A DNA stretch of 64,000 nt from Acanthaster planci (Eukaryota > Echinodermata > Asteroidea > Valvatida > Acanthasteridae), in NCBI RefSeq assembly GCF_001949145.1, contig NW_019091359.1, positions 226,667 through 290,666 of the forward strand, in the 5' to 3' direction. Positions 12,101-24,100 of the stretch are shown in pieces (the first letter of the stretch is position 1; each line of letters begins with the position of its first letter). The notes below the pieces were generated by a model. It made no database searches and was not told the origin of the DNA. It saw only the letters and a program-made list of their open reading frames with translations. The translations under genes and the position numbers were made by a program.

Positions 12101-15100
12101 CGCTCGTTGTACTTTTTGTTCCTCACTGATAAGTAAATACAGAAGAGGAGTTTCAAAGGCAGTTTCCGGTTCAAAGCTAGATGCACAGACCTTGGATAAA
12201 TAGATTATGAAATTCGTTTTTAGCCCCAGAGCTTTTGTTGCGAGTCCAGTCGAGCGGAACTTTGAGACACAGATTGGACCACCATGCCTGAAATCTCTTG
12301 TTTAGGTTATCGGGGTTAATAATGTGTGTCATTTTGGAAAGGGAGGTGTCAGTAGTTAGGTTTATTGCTTATAGTTCCCTCTGTGTGTATTATGGTTGTT
12401 CTAGTTCTGTTTGCCACGTCATTTAGATTCCAGATTAATGTGGTTTTGAGAATGCTGAAATAAGATTATTTGCCTCCATTTCCCGTGATTGACTCAGTTG
12501 TGGATCCAACTTTTTTTGTCGTCACCCCGTACGCAAGTGGGATGGGAGAGTCTAATTACTGCCCGTTCCTTCCCTTGTCCCTTACTGCTCAACCATGAAG
12601 CACTAGTGTCAGGCTTGATGAATGTGCCCAGACTACCAGCATGGAATATTCGTTTTGCATGGCATATGCTGTACTTTGAGGGGAAACTATCCGTAAATCT
12701 CACTTTGACAAACAGAGAGTATTTTGGAGCAGAACATTCCACCTGCAATTTTTTGTCCCACTTTTTACGATTTGAGAAAAAAATGATTCAAATCAGGGAA
12801 AAGTCTGGGAACTTGAGTGGCCCAAAATAGAAACTGGTCTGTTCAATATATTTTATTGATGTCTGACACATCTGTATCAACAGTGAAGACTTGTCAAACT
12901 GGAAAAAAAGGTTGAAATAATTATTCTGGAGTTTTGAAAATTCATTGGGGAAAAAGTAGGGAAAGTAAAAGAAGTTTGTTCCCAGGAAATGCTGGAAACC
13001 CCATGTTAACTGCTAAAACACCTCAAGAGTTTGCAAGACAGTGCATTGCTTCCACTAATAAATCTTTCTAAAATATTTGCTAGATACTGAAGAGTTTTGC
13101 ATGGAGAGGGCTGATGATATCTTAAAATGTGGCTGCCGCCAAACTTCAAAGTAAACCTATATGTTGATTTTTGTTTCTGGTGTAGGTGTGGCATGGATAT
13201 ATGGATTGCTTTTGCCATCACAGTTGATGCTTTTGCTAACCATGTAACCATTGTGAGCTGTCATTGCAAAGACAACAGAACAGTCACAGTGGCCAATGTA
13301 AAGGTAGCCACAACATGATTTCCAAATGCGCTAGTTATGGCTATGTCTACACATGCATTGCCAATCTATATAAGGTTTCAGATTTCACACAGCTAGCAAG
13401 GTGCTGTTGTGCCTCACTTATATGCCATCAATCATCATGCATAAGGACCTGGATTCAAGACCCACTTTGTCATTTCTTTTCTATTTTTGTTTCAATTGTT
13501 GATATCTTTTTTTAAATTAATCAAATCCTGTGTTTACCTTCTTCAGGCATCCCCCCCCTTTTTTGGGGGGGAGGGGTTGAGTTCATACCCCTGGAGGATA
13601 TTTTTAAAACTGGAGACAGTCTGAGATCCATTCTTTATGGGCTCATCTAATTCATATGTCCAATACTGTAGACTGGTGCATATGAAATAGCAGTTATCTA
13701 AAATACCGAAACTAGAGCCACTGCGACAGGTCCATTTTCAAAAATGTAATGAAACCGTGAAAACATCGGATTGTTTGCAGATGTTACCAAAAATTTAGTG
13801 AATATACACGTACCTCCTTCTTAAAGATGGAGATTGGAAATGTGAAACTCTACAGGCATACAACTTTTCCTTGGATCACCTGATTTCCTCATCTTTCACT
13901 CCACACCCATGCCATTGAAAGATGAAAAACACTGTACAAAATCTTGTAAAGGTTAGAATTTCCTCGTTTTTTTTTATCACAGTCCAAGTTGGATGCCAAT
14001 AGGGCACAAGCCCCTCTTAGTCACAATTTCATGTGTGCAAACTGATAGTTATCAGTTCAAAAGAGCACTCCAAGATTTCTAATCAATTAACATGAAGGAT
14101 TATACTCACCCCGCACCTAGTACGTCTTTGGAAATAATTTACTTTTAGCCTGTATACAGTTTTGTCAACTTTTTCAGTCTTAAACAGAAGGCAAAGGAAC
14201 CATTGGTGTTTCACTGTTTTCCGTTTTGATGCTTCTTTTAATTCTATCCCCACCCCCTTCATTCTCTTTTTCTAAAGGGTTAGTTCAACGACATTTCCCA
14301 CAGGTTCCATAACCCTTAATGAGTGGGGTTGTTATTGACCACTTCACATGGGGGGGGCAGAGGAAAGTATACCCCCTTAAGAACTCGGATGCCCCATGCC
14401 TGATTTGTTTTTAACCTTTGTATGCATGTAAAGGGACTCCTTGTCAATACAAACGTGAAGTTTCAACTCAGACATATGATGATGTTACAGTCATTGTAAG
14501 GTGAAAGCCCCACACACCCGTGCCAACCTGCATGCATTGAGCACAGCAGTGGAAAGTTTTCATTTTGGGGGCTGGTTTATCTTTCAAATGGGGGCGCTGC
14601 ACGAGAATGGTACATGTATGCTTGATTTTCACAAAATTGTTGTCAAAATGTCTGCAAAGAGTTACTAAAACACTGCTAAAAAAAAAAATTGGCCCATGAA
14701 TAAATTCACTGTAAGAAAAAAATGTCGGTGGGGGGTTGAATTCTGTCACAACCCCCCCCGTCCCCAGCATTTTTAGATTTAAGAAAGTCCACATTATGTC
14801 TGAAGCTTGTTCCAGTGATGCAAGTATAATCTAACCACACAGAACAACCCAAATTCTTCAATAAGACGTTATTAGACCTGCACAAGCCAGATAGGCCAGA
14901 GCTCCCACAGAGAACACCAGTATCAATGTGACTAATTCCAGACAAATATTTATCCAAACACTCCCCAAATCCATTTGTTTTACTGAGAGGCAAAGCCCTC
15001 TGATTTTATGATTTTTAATATTAATGTTTTCTTCTTTTTTTTTTGGTGGTAGGTATTAAAATCAGATACCATGAAATGAAAGATTATTCACCAAAATTAA

Positions 15101-18100
15101 TGGTTGATTTTACAAGTATGGTAATTTTCTACTTTGATGTATGCTGGCAGCATCATTGTATAAGGTTACTCCTGTTCAGTGATTTTTTGTGGAACAAAGA
15201 AACAGCTATTTTGACCCGTCTTTCAGTTGTTTGAGAAACTTTATAATGTCTCCCACTAAAGTTCTAATTTGTTAGGACCACATTTCCCTCACTGAACTCT
15301 GAAAAGTTCATCAGAATATTGTTATTGATTTTTGTCTGTACTATTTTGTTGATGTTTAATTTTGTTTACATATGTTTGTGTGTTGGGGTTAACAATGAAT
15401 ATTTTAAGCAGTCCTCTGCATCTTGAAATTTCTTAGACTTTGGACCCAAACTTTGATTGGTTTAAATGTTTTTTTTAATAAACACATGAGAATAGGTAAC
15501 GTTGGCTACCACTTAGTTAAGGAAAGATTCTGGTGACACCCATGGACAAAAAATCATTATCCTGTTTCCAAATTTGATCATTAAAGAAATTGAATTTCTC
15601 ATTCAAGAAATTGAATTTCTCATTCAAGAAATTGAATTTCATTTTCAAAGTCATAACATATGCGATGTAGAGTGATTCTTTTAAAATGTCCAATGCCAGT
15701 TAATTGTAGCGTACAACCATTTAGAGTTCAACTGGACATATGGAACTCTTTTCCATTTGCTTAGTGTATGCAATATGTAAAAGCTTTGTTTTTGTATTAA
15801 TATACATTAATATACATATATTCCTAACTATCATGTATTCCTACAGGACAGAACTGACCTTAACCGCATTGGCGAGTTTTAATCCCATTCATCAATTAGT
15901 ACCATCACTTTTAATGATTTAGAAGAAAAGCGAGGCTAAGCTGACTCCCATTTGAAAACAGAACAAAGGACACTTGCTAAAAAAAAAATTGTGGTCCAGA
16001 GAGCACAAACAGGCAGAAAAGTTAAGTCCCCAGGCAGTTTAGCCTGGATCTTACCGGTGGTATTTGTAATGATTAAATTCAATAGGCAGCTGGTCATCAA
16101 TTACAATCTAGCAGATTTGATAATTGTTGATGGTTAGCTAAAGCCTTGAAGTGCAGAGAGATTGTTGCGGGTAGGCCTGTGGACTGATGAAATGGGAGGG
16201 GGGAACGTGCAGTGGTTAATCAGGGTACCAGCAGAAAAGCCCTGTAACTACCAGCCTGTGTAAATGCTGCATTTTGTGTGAGCAATTAAGAACTTGCAGG
16301 TTACTTGCTAAAAATCGCTCTGGTGCATTGGTGTGGGGAGAGAGAAGACATCTTTGGGCCCCAGTTTGCAAACTTCCACACCACTTTTGTCAACGCCTTG
16401 TAGATTATGATGTTGGCACAGAGGGCAGCTTATGTTTGAGTAGATGATTTGTGAGATTTCTCAGCATTTTCCTGGATGTCAGGATTGTTCACCCCAAAAA
16501 TCTTGGTCACGCACACTGGTTTGACAACAGTTGTCTTTGCTATAAATGACAAAAGCCTTCTGACACAATATTCCACCCCAAACCAAATAAAAACCCGAGG
16601 AATGTGTCCTTTTTTTTTTTTGTTGGCTGGGACAATCGAGTGAGGCTGGTAGACAACTCACTGTCATGGTATTGCCGGGATGTACAAGCTCAAGGCATAC
16701 TGCATAGGACATTCATTAATAAAAGCTGCAAAGGATGGGGCACACCACATGGCCCAAACTACATGTATATGTACACACTAAAACGTCCACAGTTATTGTC
16801 TGTTATTTCAATCCTGAGGTCTATCTAGTCTTCATACCCGAACCCTGAACGCTCAGTAATAACTCACAGTTCTGCTGTTTGAGTCTTGAATCCAACGCAA
16901 ACAATAACGATCACACTGTTCATTCCAGATCTACCAGAGCAATGAATGTATTTAATAAACGGTCTCTCAAATGAAAATCTTGATGGTGAAAATACTTGAA
17001 TTTGACTTTCAGATTTGTTTGATCCAAGTTGACTTCCCTCAGGTATTTGTTTAGGATTAGGTAAAAGACGGTTTCAGATCATCACACTCCATTCTTCACC
17101 TGTCTCACATGTGTAAAAAGATCACCCCATAATCCTTTGCGGTAGCACGCTCCTTTTGCAAATCTCACTGCTGAGAGTGCAAGGTATCGAAGGTCACATG
17201 CAAATGTACGATGTAAACAAAACAAAGGTTACAATTAGCATGTAAGAGTACATGTATGAGATCTTAGGAACTACACACACTTATTTTGGCCTTGAATGTG
17301 TACAAATTACAGTGCTTTTGTGGTTGCTTGGTGTGTATATTTAACCGTGACGATCCAAAGTCTGTCAGCTTTGTTATCTTTCTTTACCACTGAAAGATGC
17401 TGTGCATCGCATGGAAGGAAGAATCCTTGCTATGTGGTGCATGTACCTGTAGACTAGCAGTTTACTGAGTGTATTTCAGAAAGTCTTGGTTTTGGGGGAA
17501 GAAAATACCGAAACAGAGACCTTTATCATGGCAAGTAAATGGAATAATTTTCAAGTTACTCTTTGAGAACCTTTGGGACAGAAGCAGACTGATCATCCCC
17601 AAAGAGGGCACTAACATTCCCTGATTTCTCAGAGCAGAATGCCGTGTTGATAAGTACCATCCGTGAGCCTCTCACAACATCCTCTTTTTTCTCTGTTTGG
17701 ATTACAGACCCAGGAAGCCGGTGCATCTCTTTGCAGGTGTGGCCTCTTCTGTGCAACCTGCAACTGCTGTTTCACGGAAAATGTTGATGGTAGGTACCAA
17801 CCTCGGTGAGGGAATTCAATGTAATTATGCCACTGCTTTTATCGACAGGTTTAAGGTGCCAGCATGTATGCACCTTGTTCATGACCTATAGAGGGCGCTG
17901 TGTTGCCTAGCAACAAGGGCATGTGTAGGGCACAAGCGTTTCATTAGCCCAAGACATTCTGATGTGATTTATTATTGCTTCTCGGAAGTTCTCTCCCCAA
18001 TACAGTGAATTCAAGGTATAAAGTGTTAAAATATACTTCCAATTACGACACTCATGCCATGTTATGTTTGCGTATTGCCCCATAAAACTTAATGTAACAG

Positions 18101-21100
18101 TTAATGTTGCCATGACATTGTAACAGTGTTCACACAGTTGGCTTGCAAGCACGTGTTGTACAAGCAGCTGTTGGCTTGGCGTCGGTCTCTAGCTGTTCGT
18201 AATTTGGTTTGCATGTAGTGCTGAGTTTGTGGTAGCATGGGCTTCGTGTATACCAACCTACCATGGGCTTAGAGGCCTGTCAAATTAACTGGCAAAGCAA
18301 GCTTTAATTACCCATTGCTCCACAAGTTTGTTTGAGTGGCCAAGTAACGTGCATAACAGTTTTGTAGTGGCCTTGTAAAACCACTTCCAGAAATGCTATG
18401 ACCAGCTGGACTGCTGGCCCAAGATTTTTTTCAACGAAACTCAAACCCTGAGTCTGTGGACTGTGGTTTTTCTAGTCACTTACAATGTACTGTGCCAAAA
18501 GAACCCAAAGCTAATAATCTGTTGTTCGCTTAGATAGTTTACATATGTGTTCAGCTCATTGCAGCTTAGTAATACCACCGGGTAATATGTCATGTGACAT
18601 ATTTTGTTGGTTTGACATAAGAGTCTGAAATGGAATTCAAACTGTCAACATTTTTTAATAAATGTGCTTGCTGCATGTAATTACTTCCCACCATCACAAC
18701 TGTGTAGGACCAAATTTTTGAATGTGCTGTGGCAAAATTCCCAATCTTCCAATAACCACTTTTACAGTTTGAGCATTCCCAACAGATAGTTATATCTCAG
18801 CCTTTGGAATATTCATTGAGGCTAAGCAATATGGCTCTTTTTGGGGGGTTTATGTACCATCATTTCATATAGCTATCTTGAGAGAATGGTGGCTAATTTA
18901 TGCGTAATATGCCTGAAATATGCATAAATTTATAGCTGCAGCAATGCAGATGGCTAGGTATTAATGATTTATCTGTCACACAATATGGTTGATCAGGCCA
19001 AGGCAAGTACCCGGACATGTGTACAAATGAAAGCAATTATGCAGCTTTTTATATGATTGCCCTTCCTAAAGCAGTGTATGTCGATGGTATTCCTGTAATG
19101 TATACATTAAACCTGGCCAAAAAAGACTCTGTGGGGGAACGTGAAACTACAATCTCTAACTAAACCAAGGATTTTTGAAGCAAAACGTCAGAAGAAATGT
19201 ACTTAATAGAGACTCAGACACCAGAGATTTTGAAACCCAAAAGGACAAAAAAGAATTTAGTTACGCAGACAACAGGATAGAAATCAACCACTTAACCTAA
19301 ACCAATGAAAACCCAATCAAAGTGACTCAAAACACAGAGGCCTCTAAACCATAAATGCAAATCTAAAACCAACACAGTACATCTATGTATTAAATGGACC
19401 TCATGAGAGGAATACTCACAAAAAACACCCTAACTCAGGAGCAGATACATACAGTGCACACACATCAAGGGTGTACGGCACAGAAAGTGGAAAAGACTCA
19501 TGGGAACTCCACTGCTGGTCTATAAATGATGATGGGACTTGACCAGGGACGTTTGGGGTTGCCTTTCCAAATGACTGAATTTTACATTCCGAAACTTGTT
19601 ACTTGCAACGAATCAGAGGTGCTTTCTTCTAGAATGTGAAAAGCTACATGTAGAACCGCACTGGTAAGAAACGTGCATGAATATTGAGGGAAAAATAATG
19701 ATATTCATCGACAAGGTCGTCTGTTTCCTGGTCCTTTTCCTTGGTAGCTGACTGAGCCATGTTGGGTTCTCCATTTTTGTGGGTCATGTTCCTAGTCATT
19801 GCTTTGGCCAGTTTCTGATTAGGTGTTGTGAAAAGCACTCCCTACTTGTAGTGTTAATTAGGGAAATTTCACAGAACTTTCAAGATACTTCCCAGTCCAC
19901 CAGGGGGTTTATAGATTTTGTAGGATGTAGGAAGTTCGGAGCCTAAAGATGTGCACTTCCAATCCAAATTGTATTAAATCTGACTTTATTTCTAGCCATC
20001 GGTGGTCAGTTAGTATTAAATGTTGCGTTGGTAGGGTTTGTTACGAACACTTTTAAGTTTTGTTTTTAATTTTTTGGGGGGTTAGGTCTTTAATGTGTCA
20101 TGCCGTTTGTTAATTGTGCGACTAAGTTGGAGACACACAAAGTCATCAAGTTCTCATTGATATAAGTTTAGACTTGCTCTGTTTGGCGTGGATTGGATGA
20201 GGATTGAGTCACGAAGGCCATCGCATTGGATCAGTTTGAGCCGAGGCTGTCAGATCTGAACAGCATTCAGATTTTCACCTGGGCATATCATTTTTGTACA
20301 GATTCAAGAGAGTTTTTTTTTTAGTTTTTTTTTAGTTTAGTTTTTTTTTCTTTAGCAAGATACTTGATGCTTTAAAAAGAGAGTCTTTTATGTTATGGTA
20401 TTTAATCCAACAATACCAGTTCTTTATCCTCCAGTTTCGGTATAATTTTTCACATGCCATTTGGTGTTGGGGTTAGCCCTAAACCCGGAAAACCAGTCTC
20501 GGGGCAAGACTAGTAACCACTTAGATACTGAGCTTCATGATTGTTCAGTCTGAGTACACTTGTTCATAGCTTGGACCGCAAATTTTTTGTCGTTTTCATA
20601 ATCCCAGCAAAGGGCCTGTGTTTTTAGCCTGTGTAAAAGAAAAAGTGGAGTTAAATTAGTGTGCTTGTTATCCTTGTTACATTTATCTAACTTTTCTTGT
20701 CGCGTTTAGTATGCTTTACAGTGAACGGCAGTTTATTGGTAAATCTGACATCCAACAAATTAACATCTATTTCCACAGCACAAGCTATTGACTCGGCCTT
20801 TCATGAGTGTCATTTTTGGGGGAGGTGTCAAATTGTCCCCGAGTTTGATTTGGGTTGAAATTTTTCAACAAGCCCCCCTCATATACAGGCATCATGGTAG
20901 AAGGAAATTGCTAGCTGCGTTGTTAGCCCAGACTCGTTGATATCACTTCCCAATAGGAAACGCCTCATGAACTTTCTCAACAGTCCAAACTACGGGAACA
21001 GGAGACCTCTTTCGTCAAAGTTGTCAAGGTGGATGTTGTCAAGCAGCTTCAAACCTTCAGAGTGGTATTTCAGTCCCACTCTGGTCTGGTTGCAAGTTGA

Positions 21101-24100
21101 CTGTACTTTACTCCACATTTGGCCCACGAAGCTTGCCGAAAACTGGCTTCGATTCCAGAGTGCCCGCTCGCGTGCATAGTAATGAATGCGCTCAAGCCCC
21201 AATCAGCCACATTTTGCTCGCTGCCCTACCCCCCCACCAACATTTATTTATTCACACTCATTCATTTTCATGGACTTGGGGGGCTGGGGAGCGATGGATC
21301 ACCTTCTTTATCTCGCTGACAGTGTGTGATTCCACCCGCGCATGAGCTCTGAAATATGCGCGAGAACAATAGCAGGAATCAAATTCACTTCAGCTATGAC
21401 CCTCACTTCCCCCCTCCCCTTTTGGGGGAGGGCGAGGCCACAGGATCGGGGGAAAAATTTGAAATCCTGTGAATGTAGCTCAGCTACCATCTGTTGGCTG
21501 TTTTGGATGCACTAATCCAACTTTTTGTTTTTTCCCTCGGAGGGCTCGGGTGGTAGAAGCTTTGTCATGCGCCTCTGCTTTGGTGATTATTTGCAAATTG
21601 ACAAATGACGTGAAACACTGTAAAGGGGCTCAGTAATTAACGTCACATGAGCAGTGTGGTCCTGATGGTTACATTGTATTACATGTTCTGCCACGACCTG
21701 AATGTCCCAAAACCTCTTCTACTCGTGAATCAACAAACAGGCTGCTGCTGAAGTTAAAACAAAGCATTGAGTTTTGGGGGGAGGGTTGTTAATTTTTTTT
21801 ATCTGTGTCCAGTGTCAATTTTGAATTTCAAAACTGGCAGATTAATTTTATTTCATCCATTTTTGACTGAAAAGGGAACAAGAACTTTCTAGATATGAGA
21901 AATGCTTTACTGTTTCAGACTACCATCTGCTTGGTTAATCAGATGTTATAAAAACCAGTGTTTTCGAAAGTCATAATACGGGCAGGAAATTCATAACTAA
22001 GAAACACTGCTGACACGATCCTTTCCTGTCTTTTGTACTGGACGCCATCATGTCTGTGCTTCAGTGCTGACATGCTAATTCTCGCCTGACCCTGGACTTA
22101 TTTGCTGACCGTATGGCATTATTCTCCTGCCTGTCATCAATAATGCAACTAACAGCCCATCTACATCTCGCATGAATAATTTTTCTCTTTTTTTTGTATT
22201 CTTCTGCTTCAAGAGTGCCCTACGTTTCATCTGCAAGTTTGGGCAATAAAAGTCACAAATGCATAAAAAATGATATGAAACATATTCACACAGTACACAT
22301 TCCCATTTTCCTTGTTCGACGGTAGCTGAACCAACTTTATTCTTTCCAAATCACATCCACTGGTTCTTGGCATTGGACATCAATCAAAGAATCAGAAAGA
22401 TAAAAGGGCTGTCAGTTCAGACATACAAATACTACATACCCCAAGGTTATCAAATTTCAAATAATAACGGGAAAGAGTAAAGGACAAAACAAAAAAAAAC
22501 AGTTAGCTCTGCTCTAGCAATTTTCAACATTTATAGAACAAAATCATTTTTACCTAGTTAAAAATGCTTTACTTAGTGCACTCGGACTCACGAATCTCAG
22601 TGAGTGTGTTTGAGAACCAAAGTATTGTATATTTTTTCCTGTTTGTTTCCTTTTATCAATTGTGCAATCATGTTGGAATTTTCTAAGCACATTGCTGCAG
22701 TAAAGTGCCTTGTGATTCAGAGTAAGCCTTGTGCAAATCTATGAAATCCCAACTTTGGAAATGTCGAAAGCTGGGTATTCTTTGTGCATAACAGTTGAAA
22801 ATTCAATGCATCCATATATGCATGCATTTTCAGGAATGTAAATCTGGTAAGGGGATATGATAATAATGCGAATTATAAATGATCAGTTTTATAAAGTGCA
22901 AATGTTTATACAAATGTGTTCCAATGGGCTGTACAATAGAGACATTAAACTACAACATTTTCAAGCCAAAGGCCTACACAAAGGGCGACTCAGGCAGCCG
23001 CCGCACGACCCACATCTGCCCACATCTGTAGAGAGGAGGCAGTGAGAAGCAATTGTCAATTTCAAGGTGGGAGGAAAACCCCAGAAGAAGGTTCTGGGTG
23101 AATGTTCCCTGTGATCAAACCCACAAAATTAGGTAGGGACTGCAAATGCAATCCACATCTGGACTGAGCTGGTAATCAAGCCCTGGCCGTAGAGGGGAAA
23201 GGCCAGGAAGGAACAACTAGACCCACCTGACTCTCCCAATATATCCTCCCACTTGCGTGACTCGGTCTTGAACTGACAGGCCGACTGACCAGTTAGTTAA
23301 ATGGTACGATTCCTGCACCATTTAAGCAGGAGAGTGTGGGTTCAAGTTCCACACCAGTAGTGAGCTTGTGAATTTTTTTCACAAGCCTGAATATACAGTG
23401 TTTATTAAATGAAGCTCACTGGAGGGCAAAATACCTAGTTTATTGTTTAGCCTCCAGAGTTGGGTTCCATTTGTGAAAATCTTCAGAGATGTACTTGCAT
23501 TGGGGAGATGTTAATTTTAAATTATGAGCTCTGCCCTTACATTGACATATAGTGATAATACTGTAGACACAGTGTTATCCAAGAGCTCCCCCCCCCAAAA
23601 AAGAATTTCATAAATTAACTCCGGTGAGACTCAATTTCACAGCCTTCTGCTTACTCGTGCAGATGTTTTAACCACTTGAGCACCGAGCTTGCCGGGTTAG
23701 CTAGCACCTCTGAGATGCAGCAACAGGCACCACAAACTTTTACCAAAGGTGTACTTGCGCTGGAAGATGTTTATCGTTAATTATGGGTTTTGCCCTCACA
23801 CCGATATATACACTGGGTAGACTAGAATAAGTACATGTAAGGGCAAAACCTCTAATTAAACATTAGCTCATGACAGTTTGCTGAAATGTTAGCTCAACAC
23901 CTGTGAACTTGCCGAATAAACTGAAACGATCTTTAGTTCAACCAGACAAAATGGCATTGCCCTGTGCTCGGAGTGCTATTGTCACTCGTATACTGTCAGT
24001 CCCGCCTTTGTTTATGAATGCAGAAGACAATCTACGGTAGTCTACAAGTTAAATTGAAACTACTTGTGTTCTTGGGACATGTTTCATCCACTTTCAATTT

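Larger units (their letters stand above)
7313..17707 (+). other. BRIP1: BRIP1 intron 8 (10.4 kb)
   Basis: Long interval with no exon that I can support. It holds two adjacent SINE copies in opposite orientation (about 9775-9882 minus and 9985-10130 plus) and a 21-bp triplet repeat at 15584-15646. There are also homopolymer runs near 12031, 13551 and 16610. CpG is scarce: about 14 in 600 bases in 11041-11640 by hand count. Read-through from exon 8 meets TAG at 7382-7384. Confidence 0.75.

Noticed and set aside
17697-17891. Alternative frame over exon 9 ([12 protein letters not shown] ...)
   Set aside because: It does not fit the phases of exons 8 and 10; the Cys-rich frame does.
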